In this document: piece after piece, positions 43,058 through 50,467 of the stretch | Position numbering within the stretch: the stretch's first letter is position 1 | How the letters are laid out: each line of letters opens with the position of its first letter | Assembly: GCF_004337705.1 (NCBI RefSeq) | Contig: NZ_SKBU01000016.1 | Coordinates: forward strand, 1 to 64,000 | Origin: Rubrobacter taiwanensis | GTDB taxonomy: Bacteria; Actinomycetota; Rubrobacteria; Rubrobacterales; Rubrobacteraceae | Direction of reading: 5' to 3' | Length of the DNA: 64,000 bases | The notes under the pieces: generated by a model | Databases searched by the model: none | What the model saw: only the letters and a program-made list of their open reading frames with translations | What the model was told of the DNA's origin: nothing | Position numbers and translations under genes: made by a program

Positions 43058-43118
43058 AGCTCCGGACACCGCTTCCGGCCACAAGAGGCCGGAAGCGCCG
43101 GCGCGAGGGGGCAAGAAG

Positions 43119-43436
43119 TTGAGAAGGATCGCGGGTTATCTGCTGGTGGTGACGGCGCTGCTCGCCTGCCCCTGCCACCTGGCACTGCTGCTGCCGGTGG
43201 CTCTGGGCCTGTTCGGGGGCACGGCGGCCGCCGCGGCCCTCGGGGCGAACATCGGGTGGGTGCTTGCCGGGGCGACCGTCTACTTCGTCGGCGCGCTCGC
43301 TGGCGGGCTCTACCTGCTGAGCCGGCGGGCCAGGAGAGGCGTGCGCGCGACCGAAGAAACGCAGGACTGCTGCCCCCCGCCCTCCGACGACCGCAAGGCC
43401 GGGCGCAGGAAGCCCGTCGGAGGGAGGCGGCATTGA
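43119..43436 (+). CDS. MerE-like mercury transport membrane protein
   Basis: 105 aa, TTG start. Two membrane helices; the first carries L-A-C-P-C-H-L-A-L-L-L-P-V and then G-L-F-G-G-T-A, matching the MerE hallmark C-P-C-H-L followed by A-G-T-x-A-G. The C-terminal tail has a D-C-C-P-P-P cysteine pair that could pass Hg(II) to MerA. It imports Hg(II) or organomercury for reduction. No classical MerT or MerP is present, so this is probably the main uptake protein here. Confidence 0.82.
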   Translation: MRRIAGYLLVVTALLACPCHLALLLPVALGLFGGTAAAAALGANIGWVLAGATVYFVGALAGGLYLLSRRARRGVRATEETQDCCPPPSDDRKAGRRKPVGGRRH

Positions 43437-44005
43437 CTACGGCGAAGAAGAGAGCGGCCGCCGTGGCGGTCCTGCTCGCGGCCGCGCTCGTTGCGGGCGC
43501 CTGCGGCGGCTTCGGGTCCGGGAAAGGAGCATCCGGGGGTCGCGGGGAGACGGTACAGGCGACGACCGCCGCGACCGAGGGGACCGGCGGCGCGGTAGCC
43601 ACGGCCCCGAGCATCGAGACCCTCGCCGGCGAGAGATTCGACCTCTCGGACGAGCGGGGGAAGGTGGTCGCCCTCTACTTCATGGCCGGCTGGTGCGGAA
43701 GCTGCATCCCCGAGGCCCGGAGCTGGTCGGAGCTCTACCCGAGCTACAGGGATGAAGGGCTGGAGGTGCTCGTCGTCTCCGCCGACCCGAACGACAGCCC
43801 CCAGACCATCGAGCGGTTCCGGCGTGCCGGCGGGATAGGGGATCTCCCGTGGGCCATCGACAGGACGGGCAGGTTCACCCGGGCGCTCGGCGTGCGGGCG
43901 CTCGACACCACCATAATCCTGGACCGGCGGGGGCGCGTGGCCTACAGGGATGCGGTACCCACGCCCGAGAAAAAGCTCAGAGAGGAGCTGGAGGAGGTTC
44001 TGTGA
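43433..44005 (+). CDS. Thioredoxin-like (TlpA/ResA-type) lipoprotein
   Basis: 190 aa. The TTG start overlaps the merE-like stop (TTGA) with GGGAGG upstream. Signal peptide with lipobox V-A-G-A-C, a low-complexity linker, then a thioredoxin fold with W-C-G-S-C active site and the cis-Pro region near L-D-T-T-I-I-L-D. An extracytoplasmic membrane-anchored thiol protein, kept reduced by the CcdA encoded next. Within a mercury operon it may replace MerP as the outside Hg(II) carrier; this is inference from context. Confidence 0.85.
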   Translation: MTTAKKRAAAVAVLLAAALVAGACGGFGSGKGASGGRGETVQATTAATEGTGGAVATAPSIETLAGERFDLSDERGKVVALYFMAGWCGSCIPEARSWSELYPSYRDEGLEVLVVSADPNDSPQTIERFRRAGGIGDLPWAIDRTGRFTRALGVRALDTTIILDRRGRVAYRDAVPTPEKKLREELEEVL

Positions 44006-44763
44006 GCGAGATACAGCAGCTGGTGGCCCAGTGGATCTCCACCCTCTCCGGGATGCTGCCCTTCGGCGTCGCCTTCGGCGCCGGGATGGTCGCCGCCGTT
44101 AACCCCTGCGGCTTCGCCATGCTCCCGGCCTACCTCTCGCTCTACCTGGGCGCCGAGGAGGAGGGCTTTGGGAAGCGTCCGGTGGCCGCCCGCCTGCTGC
44201 GGGCGCTCCTCGTCGGCGTGACCGTCTCGCTGGGCTTCGTGCTCCTGTTCTCCGTGGTCGGGCTCGCCGTCTCCTCCGGCGGGGTGGCGCTGCTTTCGGC
44301 GATGCCGTGGGTGGGCGTCCTGATCGGGGTGGCGCTCGTAGTGCTCGGGGTCTGGATGCTCGCCGGACGCACCGTCCACGCGGGGGCCTTCGGGCGGCTT
44401 GGGGCGAGGATAGGCAACCCCGCCGACGTGAGCCTGAGGGGCTTCTTCCTCTTCGGGCTCGCCTACGGGGTCGGCTCCCTGAGCTGCACCCTGCCGGTCT
44501 TCCTGGTGGTGGTAGGCACCGGCCTCGCCTCGGGCGGCCTGCTCGCGGGCATCGGGCAGTTTCTCGCCTTCGGGCTCGGGATGGCCTCGGTGCTCGTTGC
44601 CCTCACCCTGGCGCTGGGACTCTTCAAGCAGGGCCTGGTGAAGCGGCTGCGGAGGGCGATGCCCTACGTGCGGCTCGCCTCCGCGGCCCTGCTCGTCGTG
44701 GCCGGCGTCTACGTGGTCCATTACTGGGTCTCCTCGCAGACCGGAGGCGCCCTGCCGGGTTAG
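44002..44763 (+). CDS. ccdA: CcdA/DsbD-type transmembrane thiol-electron transporter
   Basis: 253 aa with six membrane helices. GTG 44002 overlaps the upstream stop (GTGA). Both redox half-motifs are present: N-P-C-G-F-A-M-L-P in helix 1 and G-S-L-S-C-T-L-P-V-F in helix 4. It carries reducing equivalents from cytosolic thioredoxin to extracytoplasmic thiol proteins, presumably the lipoprotein encoded directly before it. Placement inside the mer operon links reductant export to mercury handling. Confidence 0.9.
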   Translation: MSEIQQLVAQWISTLSGMLPFGVAFGAGMVAAVNPCGFAMLPAYLSLYLGAEEEGFGKRPVAARLLRALLVGVTVSLGFVLLFSVVGLAVSSGGVALLSAMPWVGVLIGVALVVLGVWMLAGRTVHAGAFGRLGARIGNPADVSLRGFFLFGLAYGVGSLSCTLPVFLVVVGTGLASGGLLAGIGQFLAFGLGMASVLVALTLALGLFKQGLVKRLRRAMPYVRLASAALLVVAGVYVVHYWVSSQTGGALPG

Positions 44764-44807
44764 ACTTAACCCTGCTCTGCAAGAGGCGAGAAGAGAGGAG
44801 GCGGAGC

Positions 44808-45272
44808 GTGGCCGGGATGCCGCAGGAAGGGGAGCGCTTCCCCGAGCTCTGGTTCGTGACCGAGGAGGGTGAGAGGGTCTCCACCGGGGACCTTCTCGGG
44901 CAGACGACCGTCCTCTACTTCTATCCCAAGGACCAGACCCCGGGCTGTACCAAAGAGGCCTGCGCCTTCAGGGACCGGATGCCCGACTACGAGCGAGCAG
45001 GGATAAAGGTCTACGGGGTGTCGCTAGATCCCCCCGAATCCCACCGGCGCTTCCGGGAGCGGAACGGGCTCAACTTCCCCCTGCTCACCGACGAGGACGG
45101 TCAGGCCGCAAAAAGCCTCGGCATCCTCTCCGAGAAGGGCTACGCCCGGCGGGTCACCTTCCTGCTAGACCCGGAGGGGACCGTGGTCCGGGTCTACCCC
45201 GAGGTCTCCCCCGAGACCCACGCCGGAGAGGTGCTCGCCGCCGCTAGTAGCGCCGGCCCCTCTGCCGGCTGA
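44808..45272 (+). CDS. bcp: Peroxiredoxin Q / bacterioferritin comigratory protein
   Basis: 154 aa from GTG 44808 with GGAGG six bases upstream. The PrxQ motif T-P-G-C-T-K-E-A-C has the peroxidatic Cys and, five residues later, the resolving Cys. Thiol-dependent reduction of H2O2 and organic peroxides. It follows ccdA by 45 bp on the same strand and may be the last gene of the mer operon. Its 3' end overlaps the convergent PIN-domain gene by 79 bp. Confidence 0.92.
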   Translation: MAGMPQEGERFPELWFVTEEGERVSTGDLLGQTTVLYFYPKDQTPGCTKEACAFRDRMPDYERAGIKVYGVSLDPPESHRRFRERNGLNFPLLTDEDGQAAKSLGILSEKGYARRVTFLLDPEGTVVRVYPEVSPETHAGEVLAAASSAGPSAG

Positions 45273-45718
45273 TATCGAAGCGGGCGGAGGAGGAGACGGC
45301 CATCACCCCGCCCCGCGCCGCACCGGGTCATCAGCGAGAGCACGACGAGGATCGCGGGTTCACCCTCCCTCCGGCCGTCCTCGGCGAAGGGCGCAGCCTC
45401 CACCACGAGCGCGTCCCAGAAGGAGAGGGACATGCTCCTGCTGCGCTCGATGGCGGCGAGGATCATAGCCCCGTCCACACGCACCAGCGGCAACAGCAAG
45501 AAGTCTCTCACTCTCGCGGCGGCCCTCTCCTGAGAGAGCGGCCTGGCTAGCTTGCGGGTCGCATTGACGTAGAACTCCTGCAGCACCTGGGTGCTCAGGA
45601 CCACCCGGTTCTCCTCGACGGCCCTCTCAAACGCCTCGATGGCCCCGGCCTTCTTCTGCGGCTCGTCATCATCGTACATGTAGAGCAGGACGTTGGTGTC
45701 GAAGAAGGAGCGGCTCAC
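45194..45718 (-). CDS. PIN-domain toxin (VapC-like), atypical C-terminus
   Basis: 174 aa from GTG 45718, which overlaps the antitoxin stop (GTGA). PIN RNase residues: S-F-F-D-T-N-V-L-L-Y, V-L-Q-E-F-Y, S-F-W-D-A-L and a possible last acid in A-E-D-G. After that point the family's usual short end (S-E-D-x-x-x-G...N-P-F) is replaced by an unrelated tail of about 50 residues that runs antisense through the end of bcp. A frameshift or deletion probably altered the 3' end; activity is uncertain. Predicted target is RNA. Confidence 0.8.
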   Translation of the reverse strand: MSRSFFDTNVLLYMYDDDEPQKKAGAIEAFERAVEENRVVLSTQVLQEFYVNATRKLARPLSQERAAARVRDFLLLPLVRVDGAMILAAIERSRSMSLSFWDALVVEAAPFAEDGRREGEPAILVVLSLMTRCGAGRGDGRLLLRPLRYQPAEGPALLAAASTSPAWVSGETSG

Positions 45719-45975
45719 TTCTTGGGATACCGTCCGAGCCTCTCCTCGTAGGCGTCCTCCCGCTTCCACTTGCGTCCGCCGGGACCCGAGCCGGCGCCTC
45801 CCCGGCGCGCGTCCTCGATGATCCTGCGCGCCGCCTCTCTCCGCTCCCGCCTCTGCCCGGCGTACTCCTCGAGGTACTCCCGCAAGACCGCGTTGACCGA
45901 GGTGTCCTCCTCGAGCGCCCGCATCCTCGCCCGCTTCAACGTATCCTCGTCCACCGTGATCGTCAGGTTCGCCAT
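45715..45975 (-). CDS. Ribbon-helix-helix antitoxin (VapB-like)
   Basis: 86 aa. The N-terminal beta strand N-L-T-I-T-V-D-E-D-T-L and helices A-R-M-R-A-L-E-E-D-T-S-V-N-A-V-L-R-E-Y-L form an RHH DNA-binding fold; the C-terminus (K-W-K-R-E-D-A-Y-E-E-R) is the usual toxin-wrapping tail. Stop-start overlap with the PIN toxin supports a toxin-antitoxin operon that autoregulates. Confidence 0.88.
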   Translation of the reverse strand: MANLTITVDEDTLKRARMRALEEDTSVNAVLREYLEEYAGQRRERREAARRIIEDARRGGAGSGPGGRKWKREDAYEERLGRYPKK

Positions 45976-46014
45976 GCTGCCTCCCGTCTACACGGGATCA
46001 GTGTAGCACGGAAA

Positions 46015-46183
46015 TTAGAGGTCGAGGGTGTTGAAGAGCTTCTGAAGCTCCGCGTAGGCGTCCCTCTGGTCGCCCTCGGAACGGATCCCGACGTAGACGA
46101 CCTCCGCGGCCGCCTCTCTTCCAGAGTGAGCAGCCTCCAGATCCTTCCCCGCCGGGCAGAGGCAAGTACTCTCGGCATGCTCT
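46015..46183 (-). pseudogene. Orphan C-terminal coding fragment
   Basis: Downstream of the helicase stop, one frame encodes a coherent C-terminus (A-A-E-V-V-Y-V-G-I-R-S-E-G-D-Q-R-D-A-Y, E-L-Q-K-L-F-N-T-L) ending TAA at 46015. There is no start codon in this frame after the helicase stop. It may be a decayed small gene or a lost third member of the helicase/methylase operon. No family recognised. Confidence 0.35.
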
Positions 46184-49100
46184 CTACGCCTGCCGCCACC
46201 TCAGCGTCCCCAGAACCTCCCTGTGCTCCCCGTGCTCTAAGAAGCCCAGCTTAGCGGGGCGCATCCCATCGCAGAAAGAGTCCACGAAGACCTTCAGCAG
46301 GCGCGAGCCGCGCAGGACGTCGAGGTCATCGGAGAGGTGGTCGACCACCTCGCGAGAGACGAAGACGATGAGCTTCGCCCGCGGCCGGGAGGCCATGACG
46401 TTGAAGCGGTTTAGGCTCATGAGGAACTCGTCCTCGTCGGCTATGGCGTCGGGGTCGCCGAGGGCGTAGGAGGCGATGATCACGTCCCGTTCCTGGCCCT
46501 GGAAGCGCTCGACGGTGTCCACGGCATCCCGGATGAGCCCAGGATCTTCACCCGGGAAGATGCGCTGGAGCCGGCTCACGATAAGCCCCTGTTGCGCCCG
46601 GTGGGGGGTCACGACGCCGACCGCCTTCTTCCAGAACTCCCCGGTAGAGTACGGTTCTCCCCGCGCCGGCAGAACCCCCCCGCCCGCGGGGTCGCGCTCG
46701 CCGAGGAGCCCCGCCGCCCGGCCGTGAAGCAGCGCGATGAGGGCGGCCACGGCGTCGGCCTCGAAACGGTTCCACTGGCTGCTGCGGCCTTCGGGGTAGA
46801 CGAAGCAGGAGGCGGGGTGGGACGGGTCCAGCAACGCCGACCACTCGGGCGTCCAGTAGAGGGAGGCGGGCCAGCCTCCGGGCCGAGTGACCGGAAGAGG
46901 TTTGGCGAGGTTCAGCCGGAGGTCGGGGGAGTAGCTGCGAAGCGTGCGTTCGTAGCCGGCCTCGAGCGAGAACTCCACCAGGGTGGCGTTGGAGCGGTAG
47001 TTCACGTCCAGCATGACGGGCCCTATGCCGTGGATGTCCTCGCAGAAGGCGTAGACGGAGCCGACCATACCTTCGAGGCCCAAAGGCGGCTCGGCCTGCC
47101 GGATGGGGGGCAGCTGCTTGGGGTCTCCGGCGAGGACGACGCTGCCTCCCTTCGCCAGAGAGCAGAGGGCGAGTATGGAGAGGGCGACGTCCATCTGCGA
47201 GGCCTCGTCTATGAGGATGAGGTCGAAGAGCTCGCCCCGGGCCTCGCCGGTGTGAGCTTTGATCAGGTTGTGGACCTGGTTCGGAGTCGTCCCAACCACG
47301 GTGATGCCCTTCTGGTCCTCGAGCCGGATCAGAAGTTCCGCCACGCGCTCCGTGATCCGGGAGCGGTTGAGCTCGGTGTCTATCTCTTCGGGGACGCCGG
47401 AATCGGGCGGGCGGGTGTAGCTCCGCACCCGGTGCAGCCGGAAGGCGTCCTCGGGGAGCAGGATCTTGAGCTTCTCGTAGACGCCGAGGAGCACGACATC
47501 CATGGCGTTGTAGTTCTGGGCGCAGACGAGGATCCTGAGCGGCTTGCTTCGCCGGTACGCTTCCAGGGCGGCGCCCAGGATCACCGCGCGCGCCGTGCGG
47601 CTCTTGCCGGTCCCCGGCGGCCCCCAGATGAGGGAGAGGCGGCGGGTCAGGGCCTCCTCCCAGGCCCGCCACTGGGTGGGGTTGAGGCCGTGGCTCTCGA
47701 GTGCTTTGCGCACCGGCTCCAGCTCCCGGCCGACGCGGGCTTCGTGCATGGCCCTGGCGCCCCACAGGAAGTCCGCCGGAGGGGTGTGGGCGGTGGGACG
47801 GGAGCCGCGGGCGGTGATCTGGCCGAGAGCCCGGCGCACCAGGGGGTCGTCGCGGGCGGCGGGCGGGTTGCCGATGGCCTGAAGCGCGGCGAGGAGCTTC
47901 TTGGTGAAGTAGTCGGTAAAGACCCTGTCGAGGACCACATTCGAGCCGAAGTCCGCTATACCGGCCGCTTCGAGGTCCTCGAGACTGGGGTATCCCGAAA
48001 GGGTACGGGGGTCCAGCGCGATCAGGCACCGGTCCCGGTCGAGGGCCGCGATGGTTACCCTCGTGATCTCCCCCATCCGCCGCTGGTACTCGGAGGCGTA
48101 CATCTCTTCGAGAGAGGTCCCCTCCGTCATGCTCTTGAGGCTGCGGTCCAGGAAGTCCGGGCGGTCCTCGGGCGCGAGCGCGAGCTCGAAGTCGCCCTTC
48201 TCGAACTTCACCTCCCGGCTCCCCATCGCGAGCCGGTAGACCCTGCGCCCGGAGCGGGGTTTCAGGCCGAGGGCTCTGAGAGCCCCGGCTTCGGCGTCTC
48301 CGGAGAGACGTTCGGGCAATCGGGCGCACTCGAACTTCGCCTCCCGGGCGTGCGGGGGCAGGGCGTGCAGCTGCTGCACCTCCAGCTGCTGCATGCCGGC
48401 GTCGAGGCGGGCGAAGGCGTACCAGAGCTGGCCGTCGTAGCTGAGGCGGGACTCGCGCTGCGGCGGTCTTATAGCCTGTATGCGCGGGGCGGCCTGGTTG
48501 GGAAGGCGCGGGCGCAGATCGCTCTCCAGCCGCCGGACGACGGCCTCGAGGGCGGTAAGCCGCAGCGCCACCGTGCGGCGCAGGGTTCCGATCTGGACGC
48601 TCCAGTGCCGGGGGCTCGCGGATCGCGACCATATCTCGTGCGCCCGCTCGGAGGGGATCTGGTCGCTCAGGGCGTCCTCGAAGAGCGGGTGGACGTCGAA
48701 CTTCTTCAGGTTCTCGGGGAGGTTGTCGGGGTGGTAGCAGCGGGCCGTCTGGAGCAGGCTGTAGTAGTGCGGGACGGGAGCGGCGAGGACGGATCTCACG
48801 ACATCCCGCACCGTGGTGATGGGCGACTGGCGCGTAGAGAGCCTGGGGTTCTGCAGCAGTTCCTCCGGCGGGAAGAGCCAGGCCAGCTTCCAGAGGCTCT
48901 CCGAGTCGAGGATGGCACTCAGATGCCGCCCCACCACCCGCGAGAGGTGCTCGAACTGCAGCGCGTCCCAGAGATAGAACTGCACCGTGGCGCGGCTATC
49001 CAGCTGTTGAGCCTCTTCGAGTATCTCCGAGATCCTGCCCAGAAACGCCAGAAGCTCCCGCCGCTCGGATTCGAGATCCTTGAGGTCCACGACGAACACC

Positions 49101-50467
49101 CCGGCCTCCCACCTCCGGTGCCGGCGAGGGGTGGTACTGTCCGAACCGAACGGGCGGGGCTCGATCCAGAGAGCCTTGATGCCGAAGGCGAGGGTGATGG
49201 CGCTGCCCACGTCGAAGTCCGCGGAGAGGAAGACGCGGAGATCGGTCCACTTCGGCATCACCGCCGAGGTGCCGCTGTCTTTCGGGATGGCCGCAACACC
49301 GCTCCTTAGCGCCTCCGCCCGCCTGGAGACCACCGTGCGGGCCGCCTTGAGAACGTGGTGCACATCGAAGATGGAATCTTCGGGCGGGCGACCGGCCAGA
49401 ACTTCCACGTCCCTCACCCCTCTCTCCTGCAGGGCTGTGCTCGCCCCCTGGGAGATGAAGGCCACCCGGCTGAGGTGCTTCTTCCTTTCGGCCTCGGGCA
49501 TGCAGTGGTCGGGGTGATCCGTCCTCTCCCCCCGGCTCACCCACGGGTAGCCGAGGTAGTCGCAGCCCTTGCAGCGGTTGTCCACGTGCCAGGGCAGCTC
49601 CCGCCACGGCGTCGAGAGAACCTCCGGCAGTTCCTCCGCAAAGAAGCGCCGGAGGCGGAAGGCGAAGACCTCGAAGGGGACCGGTTCCAGATCCCGCTCC
49701 AGCGCCGCGCGCAACCGGCCGTCGGCCGGAGGCTCGCCCCGCCGCCCCATCTCCCGGTGAGCAACGACGAGCTCGGCGGCCTCGTGCGAGCCGGGCCACA
49801 CCGCCCCCTCGGGCACGGCGACGAAGCGGCGATCCAGGCCCCTGTCCGCGAGCCATCCGGCCAGCGCCATCGTGTAGTAGGCGACCTCGGCGAAATATCC
49901 GGGTGAGGGCTCGGCGGTGAGCTTTATGTCTATGACGCGCAGCTGTAGGCGCCGGTCGTCCGCGTCGAGGGGATACGTATCTCCGGAGGGTTCCGCCGCC
50001 CGGGGAAAGTGGCGCGGCGGGAGCACCTGAACGATATCCGGGCGCACCCCGGCGTACTCCAGGCCGTATTCGTCGCGCAGGCTCGCGATGCCGAGCGCAC
50101 GCTCGAAGGCGTGTCCCACCCCGTACTCAGCTTCGGCGAGGAACCGTCCGGGCCGGACGCCGGAGAGGGCCTCTTCCAGCGGCATGCTGCGATACTGCGT
50201 CCGTCCCGAATCGTCGGTGTAGGCCTCCCCCACCACGGACTCTTCGCCGAACGCCCCGGCGAGATCGCCCAGCTTCTGAGCCTGCCACTCCTCGCCGAGC
50301 CGGGCGATCTGCTCGAGCCCGGGCCGGGGTCTCTGGCGGGGAGGCATGCCCTGCTCCTCTCTCTCCGGACGGAACCTCTGCGTATCCGGGGAGAGGTTCA
50401 GGCGCAGCTGGCGTTTGCATCCGGTGCGGAAGTACTGGGAGATGACCCGCTTAGCGAGCTGCGGCAT
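46184..50467 (-). CDS. Cas4/AddB-like Fe-S nuclease fused to UPF1-type SF1 helicase
   Basis: 1427 aa. Start ATG 50467 keeps the family N-terminus (Q-Y-F-R-T-G-C-K-R-Q-L-R-L) with Cys17; the partner cysteines C-K-G-C (~298-301) and H-C (~321) complete an AddB/Dna2/Cas4-type iron-sulfur cluster around a PD-(D/E)XK core (R-P-D-I-V, I-D-I-K at ~178, A-E-V-A-Y-Y). Residues ~380-520 look like the RNase H-like region of TM0106/COG2251 proteins (D-L-R-V-F-L-S-A-D-F-D). The helicase has Walker A G-P-P-G-T-G-K-S at ~953, I-D-E-A-S-Q, G-D-P-K-Q-L-P-P, N-Y-R-S and F-Q-G-Q-E-R-D. Overlaps the methylase gene by 17 bp. Confidence 0.9.
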   Translation of the reverse strand: MPQLAKRVISQYFRTGCKRQLRLNLSPDTQRFRPEREEQGMPPRQRPRPGLEQIARLGEEWQAQKLGDLAGAFGEESVVGEAYTDDSGRTQYRSMPLEEALSGVRPGRFLAEAEYGVGHAFERALGIASLRDEYGLEYAGVRPDIVQVLPPRHFPRAAEPSGDTYPLDADDRRLQLRVIDIKLTAEPSPGYFAEVAYYTMALAGWLADRGLDRRFVAVPEGAVWPGSHEAAELVVAHREMGRRGEPPADGRLRAALERDLEPVPFEVFAFRLRRFFAEELPEVLSTPWRELPWHVDNRCKGCDYLGYPWVSRGERTDHPDHCMPEAERKKHLSRVAFISQGASTALQERGVRDVEVLAGRPPEDSIFDVHHVLKAARTVVSRRAEALRSGVAAIPKDSGTSAVMPKWTDLRVFLSADFDVGSAITLAFGIKALWIEPRPFGSDSTTPRRHRRWEAGVFVVDLKDLESERRELLAFLGRISEILEEAQQLDSRATVQFYLWDALQFEHLSRVVGRHLSAILDSESLWKLAWLFPPEELLQNPRLSTRQSPITTVRDVVRSVLAAPVPHYYSLLQTARCYHPDNLPENLKKFDVHPLFEDALSDQIPSERAHEIWSRSASPRHWSVQIGTLRRTVALRLTALEAVVRRLESDLRPRLPNQAAPRIQAIRPPQRESRLSYDGQLWYAFARLDAGMQQLEVQQLHALPPHAREAKFECARLPERLSGDAEAGALRALGLKPRSGRRVYRLAMGSREVKFEKGDFELALAPEDRPDFLDRSLKSMTEGTSLEEMYASEYQRRMGEITRVTIAALDRDRCLIALDPRTLSGYPSLEDLEAAGIADFGSNVVLDRVFTDYFTKKLLAALQAIGNPPAARDDPLVRRALGQITARGSRPTAHTPPADFLWGARAMHEARVGRELEPVRKALESHGLNPTQWRAWEEALTRRLSLIWGPPGTGKSRTARAVILGAALEAYRRSKPLRILVCAQNYNAMDVVLLGVYEKLKILLPEDAFRLHRVRSYTRPPDSGVPEEIDTELNRSRITERVAELLIRLEDQKGITVVGTTPNQVHNLIKAHTGEARGELFDLILIDEASQMDVALSILALCSLAKGGSVVLAGDPKQLPPIRQAEPPLGLEGMVGSVYAFCEDIHGIGPVMLDVNYRSNATLVEFSLEAGYERTLRSYSPDLRLNLAKPLPVTRPGGWPASLYWTPEWSALLDPSHPASCFVYPEGRSSQWNRFEADAVAALIALLHGRAAGLLGERDPAGGGVLPARGEPYSTGEFWKKAVGVVTPHRAQQGLIVSRLQRIFPGEDPGLIRDAVDTVERFQGQERDVIIASYALGDPDAIADEDEFLMSLNRFNVMASRPRAKLIVFVSREVVDHLSDDLDVLRGSRLLKVFVDSFCDGMRPAKLGFLEHGEHREVLGTLRWRQA

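Noticed and set aside
46184-50467. Calling the nuclease-helicase a Cas4 or part of the CRISPR system
   Set aside because: The nuclease fold is Cas4-like, but it is fused to a UPF1-type helicase, coupled to a methylase and 44 kb from the array; no other cas gene is present.
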